Source of the DNA: Climacteris rufus
Lineage: Eukaryota > Chordata > Aves > Passeriformes > Climacteridae
DNA: 64,000 nucleotides
Assembly: GCA_013398175.1 (NCBI GenBank)
Contig: VZRZ01004233.1
Span: forward strand, 248,001-312,000
Reading direction: 5' to 3'
This document shows positions 23,494-37,796 of the stretch, in pieces. Under the pieces are notes generated by a model. That model had not been told where the DNA came from. It saw only the letters and a program-made list of their open reading frames with translations, and made no database searches. The position numbers and the translations under genes are program-made. Within the stretch, counting starts at the first letter, position 1; each line of letters starts with the position of its first letter.

Positions 23494-25723
23494 TCAAATC
23501 AACAGAATGATACCTTACACTTTGGGACTGCTAGGCATTCCTGGACAAGTTTGCTCCTAACCAAGAACTCCTGAAGTGCACATGCCCTGTGGACAGTGCA
23601 CTCAGCTCAACTCTAGAAATTTCAGCTGAGATTGGCTCAAGGAACACCAAACAAGCAGCAATTGTATTCCTTTTTCTACCCCCACAAAAGAATTACTTCA
23701 CAAAAACTCATACAGTAAAAAAAAAAAAAACCACACAAACAAATTCCCCTCCCCATTCACCTTCATTGTGGCCAAGATCATGTTTCAAGGGGGAAATCAG
23801 CCTAGACAATAGTTCCAATAAACTAGGAAACACAGATACTATCTAAACATAACATGTAAAAACATACATGTAGAAAACCAAGAGCATGTGTTCTCAGCAG
23901 AGTTAACACTAGCTCAGCTATAATCACTGTCAATTCACAAATGCAGGAATGAAGGACAAGTTACCACACTTCTTTCTTCTGTAAAATTAATTTCCCCAGA
24001 CAGATAGAAAACACTTAAAGGCCAAAAAACCACATATCCTACCAGATCACAGTCTGACAAGATGTCTGAACCCCCCCCTCAGAATCTGAGGGGCGAGAGA
24101 CAGAAAAAAGAACACAATCTCCAGCACCTACCTACCTGAAGCTACATTTTCCCCTTAATCGGGTCAGACAAAAACAGAGGCGATGAAATCACACATGGAA
24201 GCGATCAGACACTTCTGAGCTGAGTTTGCTGTGAGTGGCAGACTGAGATTAAAGTAGTAACAAATATAAGTCCTATTTGCTCCCATTTCTTCTATGATTA
24301 CGAATGTTAAGAGTAACATTGGCACAGCAACAGCTGTGGGGGATCATTTTAAATCATCCAATAAGTGAAAAATTTTAAACATAATCTTTTCTCAGAGGCT
24401 GCAGCAAGAGAACCCCAAGAGAACCAAGGGTCTGTAGAATTCAAGCAGGTAAAAGCAATTGTATTCATTCTTCAAACAGATTTAATCCCTCACAGGTAAA
24501 TTCTCAAATGGCATTATAAAAGAAAACCCTGATCTATCACAGCGAAGACAAAAAGACCCACAGTTTCAATTTCATTTCCAGCATTTCTAAATAGCAGAGG
24601 ACTACATACTTCCAAAACATTTGGAGAGAAAAAGAAAACTGAAACAATCCATGGACATGGTAAGAAAAAATGTTTCTACTACAACAAGCAATAAAGTTTG
24701 GAACAGTAAGAACTCTGAAAGATGAAGAAAAATATCTGATAATCCTGGTTTTCCTTTTTCATGATGTCTCTACTCATTTTGTTTGGAATGGAAGGGGAAA
24801 TGCACAGCTAGTAACAACTGTGGGATAACAACAGCAGCTTAGTACTGAGGACTTCAAATCATAGTTGAGAAACAAGGAGAAAAAATAAACCCTCAATACG
24901 CAAGTGCTTTTGTAGGGCTACAAAAAGAAATGCAGTAGCTTACAAGACAAAGATTAAAAATCCTTTTGTTCTCCCTCCTTCAGGTCCCTCTGCATTGCTG
25001 TTTTCTAAAATGCTTTCAAAGCCACCCTGAGTCCAAAGATCCAAAGCAAGAGGCAAGGTTCAAAAAAGAGCACTTCACCAACAGCCACTCAAGCGACAGC
25101 TACCAGAAGCAGAGATGAAAATCCTGGAGCAGGTAGGTCTACTTAAGTCTTAGAAAAAGGGAGAAGAGACACACCTCATTTCTTCCCTGGGCAGTAAAAG
25201 GAGAAATAGGGTCTTGTGGACACTTCAGACCTGTATGGTTCACAGAGCATGTTCCTCCACAAAGGAAAAAAGTAATGCTACATGTCTTTACAGTCATGAA
25301 GGTCTGTGGCAAGACACTCACACTCAAAATACACAATGTAGACTATGACATTAGAATAAAGATATCATATTTTAATCACACTAATGGTGGAACATTGCTG
25401 TGTAAGCACAAAGGCATCCATGATGGTACTTCATTAACAGACATAAAATTGCATCACTGAAACATATAGTACATTTTTGTATATAGTTCTCTCTCAGGCT
25501 ATGCAATATTTAAATACAGATTGCAAGAATTAGTTCTATTACACACCCACCCCCTTTTTTTTTGTTTTACTTAGGAACCAGAAAAATATTTAAAGCAAAA
25601 TATTTAACTGTTATCACTTTCACTGCAGTTTATTATCCATGTAAATCCATTATGTATGACACTTGCAACCTTGTCACTTAGAGTAGACAGTGACTGGTTA
25701 ATTTTTAATTTCATTTTTAAATC

Positions 25724-25740
25724 ATTATTATTATTATTTT
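25724..25740. repeat. (ATT)n microsatellite, short
   Basis: About five ATT units ending in a T run. Too short to say more. Confidence 0.6.
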
Positions 25741-25950
25741 GAACTTCCCATGTAAACAGTAGCTTAACAGAACGTTTCCACAATTTAAAAAAAGACAGTG
25801 AAAGAAACCTCATTGTCAACAACAGGACTCCAAAACATCCCATATTAATGGCTTATAATTGTGTCAAGAAATGAAATGAAGCTGTGAAGAAAAGTTTGCA
25901 CAAATGCATTGAACACAGACAAACATTTTGATTTTCATCTTGCACCGTAC

Positions 25951-26079
25951 CTTGTCATATTTGCTACTGGAACCAAAGCCAAAAATCAGAAGGTGGCCGT
26001 GAGAATCAGTACATGCAAAATGCTGTCCATCAGGAGAGCACTTGCAGTCAAAAACTGCACCATGTCCTTGTCCTTCAAT
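25951..26079 (-). CDS. PHIP: PHIP exon: WD repeat 8
   Basis: This exon has 43 complete codons, phase 0 at both ends, starting IEGQGHGAVFDCKCSPDGQH and ending FGFGSSSKYDK. It closes the propeller with WD repeat 8, in which the final WD is replaced by FG (LLIFGFG). The acceptor ATTTCAG follows a moderate tract and the donor is GTACGG. It lies alone between a 15.2-kb upstream and a 5.0-kb downstream intron. The protein sequence is essentially that of other vertebrate PHIP proteins. Confidence 0.97.
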
Positions 26080-28543
26080 CTGAAATACATCAACATACAA
26101 AATAATTAACAGAAATTAATAGTTTTCAATTCTCATTCTCAAAACTGTGGTGCTGATGTTGAAATTTATTATAAAATCTGTACGACAGTATACTGCTAGA
26201 TGGAAGTTACTTTGAAACAAAGCTTACTTTTTTAACTATTCACTTTTCAGTGAGTTTTGTAATAATGCTCATGAAAGATGCCAAATTAATAGCAGTAGAA
26301 ACTGACAGACTTTATCCACAAAGCAGGAACAGTATAGGAAGTGAAAATAAAAGCTTCCCCTTGACCGTCCTGCTAATGAGCCTAACCAGAGAGCTGGGTG
26401 CAGTTCAGGGCTTGCTCACTACACCCTTTCCATCCTCGGCCTTCTTGCTAAGCTAGCCCAGGAGCAGTGGCTGCCGTGGTGTTTCACAACACCTGCCCCC
26501 TAGGAACGCACTGACATAGACAACCCACATTACACAGCTTAGCAACTACCTGCTTCTGTCATTCCTACTCCTAATTTATCGGAGCGGGGAAGGTGTAAAT
26601 TTGTGTAAAAACTCCACTTTTTATAGGAGAACTGCAAAGATTTTAAAAAAGGAATTTTTACCTGATACTCATTTTCTGTTTTCCAGTTCCATTAAGCCAG
26701 AACAAATGGGTTTTTGTTTTTCCCTGCAACCTGTCAATCAAGCAGAGGTGACCAATCACCACTCTGAATTTTCATGTCTTTAGCACCTCTTCAGAAAGCC
26801 CCTTTCTATTCTCCCCAGCAAAGCACTTTTGCATTTTCTTTAAAGAGACACCAAATAAAATTCTTTCCCTAACTGTGGCAGGTCTATATATTGCCAGGAA
26901 AGAGAAAAAAAACAATGAAATTCAGCCTTCACACAGTAACACTATGCACTTCTACAGCACCTGCCCAGAGGCCATCAGCCTTGTTAATAAGTAAACAAAT
27001 CAAGCCTGGAAAATCCTGTGAGTTAGGTACTGTTCTCACTTTCTTCCAGGCTGAGACCAAGGCAAGAATGCTAAATCTTTCCCCCACAGTCTTACAATAC
27101 ACCCACACCCCTACACATCCCCCCAGTGACAGAGGCTGCTACATCTACTGCCAGTGCTTTCAGGTATTTGATAAAGCTCTTTCCTACTACCAATAATTTC
27201 CCTGAAAGTCAAATGAGTTTGTGGATTAGCAAAAGAGGAACATAAAACAATGCAAGCTTTATGTTCTATTTTGCCCATTATTCCAGAAGAAACGAACAGA
27301 AGTATCTTACAGAAAGAGATGGAAAATAAAAACAGAGCTTCGAGCAAGTGACACTAAAATCACAACAGTCAGGAATGTAGAATAAATTTAGTCTAAGCAA
27401 GGTCCAACTACCACAGCTAAGTTACAACTTCATGCTGCTTTTTGCATATAGAAAACTCACTGTATTAAAGGGAGACAGTTTGGGAAAGCAGGTGGAAAGC
27501 AGAAGGAATTTCAGCACAATAATCTTTGCAGAAATACAGTTAAAAACTGGAAAAGAAATATTTTATACATAGAGATCTGTGTTCCCTTACCCTTCCTCCA
27601 ACAAAGGAAACATCAAAGTGTCAAGCTTCCTAACCTTCAAGTCCTTTATAAATAGAATTTCGGGATTCAGCCTAAGTTTTGAATATTTTTTGTTTTAAAG
27701 GGGAAACAATACATGTTGTAGGAAGAAGTATTTGCTGACCATGGTGAGGGGAAAAATGAGGAACAGAAGAAAAAAATCCAGCTATTAAGATGATGGGGTT
27801 TTAAATCCTTTCCATCAAGAAATGGTTTGGAGGGACCATTTTCGAGAACCCCCTGGAAATTAGAGTGTTAATTGGAAAACATTCCCTTCTTATGTAAAGG
27901 GAAAGAATAGTATTTTACTATTTGAGGACAAGTACAGTGCAAATAGTTATAATCTAAGCATCCTCAGAATCTGGTTTTAAAAAGTGCTTTAGGAAAGGGC
28001 AACTCTAAGACCTTTCATTATAACCCTTCAAGTCTGAAGGGCAAATAGTTGGAAATAAAGATCCTTATAAGAACAAAAATTACTGTTGAGGGTAACCTTC
28101 CAAGATATAACTACTGTTCTAATTTAAAGAACAAAGTATACCAGTGTGCTACCCAGTAGAATTTTTTTTCAACAAAACTATTTTGGGATTAATAAGTGAC
28201 ACCTTACAATAGAATTTTTTCAATAATAAAGATAACACAGAGGAACACTGTGGAATGTTGGTCATTTGGAACAGAAGCTAAATGTTAAGTTGCAAAAGGG
28301 GAAACTGTAGTAAATCAGTGAAGCTGTTACTTCAGCAAGCTAGATAAAGAATTTCTGCAAGAAGGAAGCTGCCTTCCCCTCTCTATCCCTTTCAAATCAT
28401 AGATGCAAGAACTACATGAAGACTGTATCCCAAAGAAGATATAAAGGGCTTATTCTGTCTGGGAAGTTGCCCTGCTGAATAAATGAGTGATGAAGGGAAG
28501 AGACTCCATGAGAACAGAAAAAGCACTGGTTAATTAAGAGCTG

Positions 28544-28752
28544 TCACAGAATCACAGAATGGTTTGGGTTGGAAAAGACCTTAACTGTATAATTCCAACC
28601 CCCTGCCATGGGGGGGAGTACCTTCTAGACCAGGCTGCTCAGAGCACCCTCAAACCTGGCCTTGAACACTTGCAGGGATGTGGAGTCCACAATTTCTCTT
28701 GGCAGCCTGGTGCAGTGCTTCAACAAAGCCTGTGTCACAACAAAAGGCACTG
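28544..28752 (-). mobile_element. CR1 LINE 3'-end fragment with two tail units
   Basis: It begins TCACAGAATCACAGAATGG, two units of the CR1 3' tail in reverse complement, then TTTGGGTTGGAAAAGACCTT, CCAACCCCCTGCCATGGGGG, and the typical GACCAGGCTGCTCAGAGC and CAACCTGGCCTTGAAC-like blocks. At about 210 bases and with few changes, it is the clearest and probably youngest CR1 tail in the window. Minus orientation. Confidence 0.92.
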
Positions 28753-31700
28753 AAGAGTGAACGTGACAAGACACACTGGCAGGAAAACAAGTAGCAAGGA
28801 TTCTTCAGCTACAACAGGCAAGAAGCAGTGATGCTATACAATGAGGACAAAGATTATTTTTAGTCTCAGCTCCAAGAATTAAAAGTCCAATTTGACCATA
28901 TTTTCACTAGCAAGAAAACAAGTGGACATTGGTACATCCTGAAGGAAGGAATGCTGATGAAATAAGGAATGAAAAAGGGAAGACTCTTTTCCTCTCAATT
29001 TTGAGCAAAGCTTACTTATCGTTTGCCCCAAACCGGGGATAATAGAAGGTGTCAAACTTTTACATAAAGTAATGTCTTAAATGCATAAAAATTATTTATT
29101 GTATGAAAACAGAATAGTACCACCTACAGAGCAAGCTCAATAATAAGCTTTTCTGCCCTGTTATCAAGACAGTATGAAACACCTAGACCCTACTTTTCAG
29201 GAAGAGTATAAGACATGGGAGATAAAAAAAGAAAAAAATTCAAGTAAAATGACAATTAATCAAGAGTAGAGAGTACTAGAGAAACTTAACAGACTTTCTT
29301 AACTAAAATAACTCATTTTTTAATGCCAATAAAATATAACTCATTCAACCTAGCTAGATTTCAAAGGCATAATATGGTACTTAAAACTCAATTCAAATGC
29401 AGCAGATTGTAATTAGTAAGAGAAATGCAGAGTAGGTAAACTTTATAAGGAAAGGATAACAGTAACAGATTTTGGAAAGACATACAGAGCTAAAAGGATG
29501 TTATCACTGAACTTTCTCAACTCAGGCCTTTCTGTTATTGACTACAAAAAAACTAAGAGTCCTCCGATGAAATGAACATTAGGGAACCATCCACTGAAAA
29601 CAGATTTGGGACAGCATAAATGATATCAACTGAAGCAATTAAAAGCCAACAGGACAAAATGCAATAGACCATGAACCTAATAAGATTATTAGAAATAACT
29701 TAGTAACACACTTAACTGCCAGAAATAATGAAACTCAGTCTACACACAATAACACTACACATTTCTATCACGTCTTACAACACAAGCCAGCAGCACAGCT
29801 AGAAACAAAACCAAAAAAATTCCGTGAACTAAAGCCTCTACTAGCCTGAGGTAGAACCCATCCTTCATGTTCAGGGACTGAAGCAATTCACTGGAAACAC
29901 AGGGAAACAGATCACTGTGTATCCTTTGCAATGCATCACATACAATGCAGCAACAAAAAGAAAACTGATCCTAAACCAGACCAGAGGTGCATCCAGAAAG
30001 GAAAGAGGAAATGCATACATGCTGGACAAACAGACAACGCTAAGAACAAAATCTTTCAAAGCAGTACATGTATTTTTTGCTTCCTATATTCAAGATAAGT
30101 AAATTCTAAGAGGAACAGCTACAGAACCACTCATCACAACAACACAAAACCTAAGAGCTCAGCTTCTTTATATGAATACTGAGGAAAGAGGTCTATTTTG
30201 TACAACTATACTAGAAGACCTTTAGCAGGAAGAGAACTACTGTATTAAAAGACCCTTAGGCAGATGAGAACTACTCTACTTAAATGCATAGAAACAAATG
30301 AGTATTAGTTACAAGCAACATTCAAACTTGAAAACTGAAATTCAGATTCTAACTATGGTATGCTAGAACAATTTTCTAAAACTAGCAAAAAAAGCAGAAC
30401 TAATTGTTATAAAAGAGGTTGTATGTTTTAATAAGTGATGAAACTGCATCATAACTTGTCAAGTCAAATCAGTCTCCAAGTATTTGGAAGTTCCTTTGCA
30501 GGTTTGTGCTCTCTTTTGCTTTAAGAACAGTCTTCAATCATAGCATGCTTCCATAAGCCAAAAACTATCTATGGACTTTCTGCAAAGTTAAAGGAGACTG
30601 CTACACATTTGGAGGAGTGCAAAGAAGACTTACTTTTTAAGCTGGTTTATAAAAATAAAAATTTAAAAAACCAGAAGATCATCTACACTGCTTCCAGAGC
30701 AATAACAAAAGATGAAATGGTAGGAAGAGGACTAGAGGTAATTAAATTCAGTGTTTCTACCTTCCTACCAGCCAAGTCAGTTATCCATTCGAGAATGCTG
30801 CAAGTCTTGAAAGATAAATCTATCAATTAAAAGCTCTGATAGATCACCCACCCTGTGGATGCCTGAAGTCACATATAAGTCATATATTTAAATTATTTAC
30901 AGCTTTTTTCTTGGTGTTAAAAATTTTTCTTAACATCCATCCTGCAGACTCAGTACAGGCTTCTATTTGAACTATTATAGCATTATGTTGTTTTTTTTCT
31001 CCAGAATCTGATCCTCAGGATGTACATAAGAATGTATTATTCAAAGGTGGAACCTCTCAAAAATTTCAAACCATTTCAGTAGGACTATAGACAAACTGAT
31101 TCAAAATAATTTGCCCATAACCTTACTTAGGTCATTCTGTATCTCACATTACTACAAAACCTGACCTAAAAATACAATCCTAAATAATTCCACTGTAAGT
31201 AGAAGCTTTTATGAAGGTCACAACATGAGAAATTACTGGTTTTATGTCTCTGGTTCACAGTGGAAATTACAATACATTGTTCATATAAGAAGTGATGTGC
31301 CTTTTAGACATTAGTCCAAAAAAAATCACCTCATGTGGCAGAAAATCCATTCACAGAACATTCTGCTGAGCTGTCCTAAATGGAACCTGATCTTTCACAC
31401 GCTTATTCTGACAAGGAATTCCAATCTTTTGGTATGTCATTTAGCCTAAAACTTATCAAGTGGTTGCTAACAAAGAGCTAGGTAGGTCATGCAGGTTTAC
31501 TGTTTAAAGGAAAGGAAACAATGTTGTAAGTGATATGATAAGGAAATTATGGCTTCAGAGTTTGTCAGGTTGCACTGAAGGTAGAAGTAGAATTAGAAAG
31601 TAAGAAACCACATCACACAGATCAGTGGAAGATCAGACTTCAGAAGATGGGGCAGGAAAAACATTAAGATAGACAGACATAAGTAGCCACAGCATAGGAA

Positions 31701-34700
31701 CTGCCTGTAATGAAGTGTCCACTTAAAGCTAAAAATAAAGGACAGTCAAAAACCAGCTCTCTGAAGGAGCAGGAGCACACAGAAAAATCCAATTGCAACT
31801 CAGTAGTCTCTGCTTGATTGACAATTTGCAGGAAGAAACCCTTTTGACCTGAATCAGTCCATGCCATAACACTGACAGTAAATTCTAAACAAAACAAGGA
31901 TTAAACTGCACTAAAACATTCAAACAGTCATTAACAGGGAATGTGTGAGGCCAAATTCACAAAAACTAGACGTCATTGCAATTATGAAATACATTCCTAC
32001 TGAGACCTCCATGGGGGTTTCTAATATTTCTGACTGATTTATATAAAACATAAAACGTGTAAAGGGGGCAGAGAGACTGGGCAGGGAGACAACCAACACA
32101 TCACTGCATTCAGACAGTCTGATTCTTCTACTGTACTGCAGACTCTCCATTAACTTCAAGTAGGATCACTATTACACCCTCTACAATTTCCATTGTAGAA
32201 ATCAGGAGTATTCTTACAGGTTGCTTCAACTTGACCTTTTTATGGTCAAATGCTGTACATGACAATTTCAGTCACTGATTATGCTAATAGGTCAAAATAA
32301 ACATACAACATATCCAAAGTTCTCAAAAGCTAAGTGTTTCTATTCAATTTTTTCAAAAGACACATTGTTTAAAAGTTGAAGAAAATGTTTAAGCTCAAAA
32401 AAGAATCATGCAATGCAACTACCATACATCCTAGAAAAGTAATTAAGGACCCACTTGGAAAGAAACGCATAGAACCAGGAATAGCACCAGACAATTTTAC
32501 ATTAGACAATCAGTTAGCTACAGACTTGGGGACAAAACACTCCAACACTATCTTCAACAATCTTTTTATTTCTTAATGTCTGTATAGCTGTAACTTTCAA
32601 ACTTAACATTACTGTGTGTTAGGATTTTAGGGGGTCGTGGAGTTTTTTGTTTGGTCGGTTTGCTGGTTTTTTTATACATAATATATTTTTAAAATATAAT
32701 AAAAAAAATTATCTGCATTTACACACATTAACTAGTATCTGGCTATGAAAAGGCATATATTCACCATGGTAACTTCATGCAGTGAATGTAAAACAAAATT
32801 AGCATCAATGTACTCACTTGCTTCAAAGCTTTCTCACTGGATGCATGGCAGTACGCATTTGCAGTTTCAAAAACAAACTGAATGTTTTAAATACAATTAT
32901 TGTTTTGTTAAATTATGTATCACCCCATTTCCTGATTTTACACCAGCATTTCTAAGTATAACCCGTTTCACTAAGACATCATTTGAAATAAAAGCAGTGT
33001 TTAGAGAGATACAACTATAATCATCACATAACCAGACGAGCATGACCTTACAAGGTAGGTTAGTATCTGCTTGCTGATTCTACTGCTCCAATTGTTTTCA
33101 AAGGCAATCAAATGAAATAAAGGAGTTCCAGAGATCACCTTCAAAACAACCTTATCAAATCCACTTTTTGTTTCTTCAGCTCAAGGCTTCTCAAGAAAGA
33201 AGCAACCTGAAAAAGAAAACTAAGGACCAATACATGTCAGGTCTTTTTCTTTACTATAGCACAGTCATAAGAGCTTGGGTCTAAACTTCAAGACTGGTCA
33301 GGAAACCAAGAGACCTAAAAAGAAGTTTGTGAGTATTCACAAACAAGTTATATTCTCTTGATTGTATGAAAGCATTACATACTCCACTGCATAAAAAGTT
33401 ACAGCAAAGCCTAATGAAAACTACTATAGCAGAGTAAAAAGTAAATAAGGTTTTAATGAGCAGTCCTGCACCATTCCAAGATCCTTCCAACACACCTTTT
33501 CTTCTACCTAACTTTTGCAGTGGTAACTGCTAGAAATATGGTCATGTTGTAATCCTTTAACTGAGGAAAGCTGATGATGGAGTGTTATCTTCTCAAGTAC
33601 AGACACAGTTCTCCCAGTGAAGTAAAACGTTTGTTCTTCACAAATAGTGTTTCAGGAATAACCAGACATAACCACTACAGCTTTTCAAAAATGTCTAGCA
33701 AGATTTATTTACACAACTGTCTCACTTCATGTACCTGACACTGATGTATAAACATTAAAAATTAACTTTAAAATTAATTGATTTTTAAAGCAACAATATA
33801 TAATCCTTTCTCTAAAAATTAAATAGCAATGACAGAGGCATTATGCATGTTTGTTTGAAAACTACACAAACAAGCTGTGCCAAATTTTCCCCTTTGGGAT
33901 ATTTTCTCTTGGATTTGTGGTAAAACAATTACATTAAGTCATTCATGCTAAATATCTGGTCTTCATGTCTTGCTAAGAAATCCTGACCATCTTTCTCAAC
34001 TGCAGTTATTTTCATCTTTCTGATAACAAGCCCTGTTCCATCAAATTTGAGACTTCATTAGAGAAGCCAATCCAAGCTCCTAGTCAAGCTGGTAAAACAG
34101 AATAAGATATTCAATTTTTACAATTCTGGAGTTGAAAGTAGATGTTCATGCTTTGTAATTCTATAGCTAAAATGTTTGCAGACTCACCAACAATTTTACC
34201 CTGCTGCAAAGCTCTGCACTTTTTTTTTAATTTGGTTTAGGTTTGTTATTGGGTTGGGGTTTTTCTTCCTAAGGATTATTAACTTCTGCAGTACTTTCCT
34301 AACTCCAGTGAAGAAGATAAGCAAAAAATCAGCCTCCAAGCTTGTCAGCTCTGATAAAAGCTTATACCTGTTGCACTGTATATTTAACAACATTTTATAT
34401 TTAAAGTCTTTAAAAAACTTCCAGAAGTTTTTCAGTACCAAGAACTTTAGAGTTGCCATTCCCCATTAATACAGCTGTTAAGGAGAATGACTATGTTTAA
34501 GTTTTGATGTGGCAATATAATGCCAAGTCATATACCTTTATCTTGCTGAAAGAATCCATACCTATTTACATAAGGTTCCAGTAAAATGTCCTTTCATCCT
34601 TTCATAAAAAAAAATTTAATCCTCATTTCTGTTCTAGCTGTCATGTTTTTTTTCAGAAGAAAAAAATACCAAAAAAGACGCATAGCTTTGTTTATGCAGT

Positions 34701-34873
34701 TAAATCCAGAATTATCCTAAAATTTTAAGTAATTTGTTTCTAGGCTGACAATTTTAAATAAAGTTGGACAAAATAATGTGCTACTAAGTTTACATAAAAA
34801 TAGCAACTGCAAAACTTTAACTTATTGGAAAACTGACACTTTTCAAGTCAGTTGCTTACATTATACCTGTTTT

Positions 34874-34895
34874 GATGTATCTTTTTTGATACATC
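34874..34895. repeat. 8-bp inverted repeat with T6 loop
   Basis: GATGTATC, six Ts, then GATACATC. A small perfect stem in AT-rich sequence, of a size that can occur by chance. Confidence 0.45.
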
Positions 34896-35983
34896 CTGTA
34901 GGAGAAACTATGTTCATCACACCAGCCAAAGCTTTTGAATAAGCTGCTAAACATTTTTTTAAATCAACACAAAAGTGTGTAAATCCTTACTTGGTTTAAA
35001 AAGTGTTCATATTTAAGGTCTAAGTTTCATAACGCATTGATAATTAATAAGTATATTGCAAAGAAGACATGTAAATCACAACCAGTCACAAGCTTTCTAG
35101 TTCTGGATACAATGCCTATTTACATAAAATTTGGCTAATGCATTTTACATGAAAGTGTGGGATTATTCATCCTGAGCTTCCAACAGAAGACTGCCTAGAA
35201 ACAAAGCAAAAAGCTAGGACTCTGCTACAGATATTTAGAGGAAAATATGTCACAGTTAAAAAAAAAACCACTAGGTTTTTTTTCTAGGACATGTGAAAAC
35301 CTGTGGGAAGCCTCATTCTACCTTATACCAACTTCAGCTATTGAATACATTGTTGACCATCCAGGTCTCAATGAAAGAGTGCATCTTAGCTCCAGGATCA
35401 GTTTTTCAAAAACAGTCAAGAAATGGAACTGTGGCCTGTATCTTCTCCAATAGCAATGCAACAGGTAGGCCAGCCTCTCCCTCAGGCTTTGCAATTTTGA
35501 AGGTTTTAGTTTCTTGCTTTTTTCTGATCATTTCCATAGAAGTGGAAGAATGACAAACACCAATTCAAGCACTAAGAGTTACACTGTTACAAGAAATCGT
35601 CCACTATTTTTGAAATATCAATACGGTTTCCAAGGCAAGCAGCATTTACTAAGTGACACAGAGGAGAACAGTGGTGTTTTTGGGAGACACTAAAGCTTTT
35701 CTTTCATAAATGTAACTGAGTTACTTGTCATTTCAAAGTAAGCTGAAGGTGGGAAAGGGAAAGAGCAGGTTCAGTTAGAATTATTTATTTTTCTTCCTCC
35801 TCCTCCAAAAGAATCAGAAGGTTGTTTCAAATGACTAGTTTATAGAGTTCAAATTGTAATGCATTTCTGAAACATACCCTTGGCATTTCTATATGCTCTG
35901 ATGAAATGTGCTTTGGCATTTAGAAAAAGACTCATCATACAATTCTCAACAGATAGAGATATACAGTGTGAGGTTTAAGTGTC

Positions 35984-36007
35984 GAAGGCTAAGGTGGCTT
36001 AGCCTTC
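35984..36007. repeat. Perfect 10-bp hairpin with GTGG loop
   Basis: The arms GAAGGCTAAG (35984-35993) and CTTAGCCTTC (35998-36007) are exact reverse complements around a four-base loop. It is deep inside the 15.2-kb intron. No flanking structure extends the stem, so a miRNA precursor is unlikely. Confidence 0.65.
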
Positions 36008-36924
36008 CAGCAAGTCAGACAGTCACAGAGGTAGGAGAATTTTGCAGTATGCAGAACAGTGAATTTAATACCACATTGTAAAAACATTTTTTTTTGTATC
36101 AGCATTTCCAAGCATTCCTCACAATACAATGAAAGAACTAAGGCCACGTTTGCACAAGTCACAAGCAGGTTCCAGAACCACCACCCAGTGCATGTTAGGA
36201 CACCACAATGTGCAACAGTGCTCAGAAAGACTGTCTTGGTGCTAAGGCAATGTCACAAGAATCAGTCCAAATGAACACTTCACAGCTGGGAACACATCAA
36301 GATTACAAATAAGCAAAAGGCTGACCCTGATAGGCTTTCAGGCACCCAGGAGGCCCCTGAGGCACAGGTATTGTGGCAGACATAAGAAGGCCTAGTGCTG
36401 GCTACAGCTAAACCTGGCTTCTTGAAGAAGTCACTCACAATAAGAGTCAATGGAGCAGGACAGAAGAGCAACACCTGGTCATGAACAGTCTTTTGTTGGT
36501 GGTTTTGTTTGGGGTTTTTTTTTGAAAGCTGTTATCCAGGAGAATATTTTTTTTCTTTAAAGGTTTCAATGTTCCTGCTTGATTAATTTCTACATTACAC
36601 AAAGATTTCTTAAACATTGTAAGATTAGTCTTTATCAACTAAAACACAAGCTTTCTGGTTCAGCAATGACAATGCCTACCTAGAGAATCTGCTGAGTCAG
36701 GTATCAGATTCAGGCAAAGCAATGACATTCAAAGACACGGTAAAAATTCCAACATTCTACAGCGACAAAAATTGTAAAAATGCTCTCCCTTAATCTTTCA
36801 TTCTTGAGACTGTAGTACAGTCTTCATACTTTCAACAACATACTTTCAAGTAACAGGAGTCACCATATGTTCCTGCAACTGTTCATAAAGCTATGCTATA
36901 AACCAAATTATTTTTAAAAAATTT

Positions 36925-37005
36925 AAAAAAACACAAAACACTAAAAACCCAAATAAACAAACAAACCCCAACAAAACAAGCAAACAAAAAAAAACCAAAG
37001 AGAAA
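36925..37005. repeat. A/C-rich simple tract
   Basis: Degenerate AAACA/AACC units (ACAAACAAACCCCAACAAAA and similar). Such tracts recur at about 17165-17210 and 53215-53260 and are common in bird introns. Confidence 0.6.
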
Positions 37006-37756
37006 GAACAGAACTACAGGCCTGTACATACTCTAAAATCTTTTAGGAAACTTGTTTTAATATTCTTCTACAGGGCAGCCCCCTCATGGGACAAGAATTA
37101 TCAACGTTATCACAGGAGAAACCTATACTCAAAGGCCCCAGATAGAATGCTTTTTGAAAGCAATCTGGATCAGCAGAGCCCAGCTCCAGGAGGTACTGCT
37201 TAGAGGAAAGTGTGCTTAAGTGAAACTGCCTAAGTCTTAAAAATAACCATCAAGGGCAGCACCGTACCACCACAAGCCTATTTAGATAATCTTCTAGATC
37301 TAAAAGGAGGTAAATCCCTGTAGTTTTCTTTTTCAGCCCTCGTACATTCTCAGAATTGAAACTTCTGTCTAAAGCCTAAGGGAACGAAAAACATGAGGCT
37401 AAGATGCAGCACATACCATCCAAGTGCCAATTCCTAACAAATCAACAGTGGTCAGATCTATTAAGAAGCAAATTAATGAGAACATCTGAAAGAAAACAGA
37501 TGCTATGACAAGAACTGAGTGATGTACACCTTCTATTTATGACCTAACAGAACATTAATCCTACAAATACAAAAAGTTTGCCTGAAGCCAAAGATAATTT
37601 CTACCACTTTCTAATTTACCTAGAACACGATGTGCATACCCAAGACAACTAGCCAGTGCCTAAACCCACAGGCTACAGATTCACGTCTCTCCATAGTGGC
37701 ACAACTTCAGGGGAAAATTGGGAAGAAGCCCTGTCTAGGCATTTATAGCCCAGATG

Positions 37757-37796
37757 GGTAAGTGGCAGATGTTGAATTGAGTGCTTTACCACTGAG
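37757..37796 (-). repeat. Possible MIR-like (tRNA-derived) SINE remnant
   Basis: On the minus strand the sequence reads CAGTGGTAAAGCAC, then about 12 bases, then CTGCCACTTACC. The first block resembles the tRNA A-box part of MIR, and CTGCCACTTAC matches its core. About 25 bases between them would be missing. The match is short, so this is a suggestion only. There is no B box, so it is not a tRNA gene. Confidence 0.25.

Larger units (their letters stand above)
20990..25950 (-). other. PHIP intron, 4.96 kb
   Basis: Holds the only CR1 fragment in + orientation (23349-23493), an A-run near 23710, a C-run at about 24070, and a short ATT repeat at 25724-25740. No exon was found. Confidence 0.85.
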
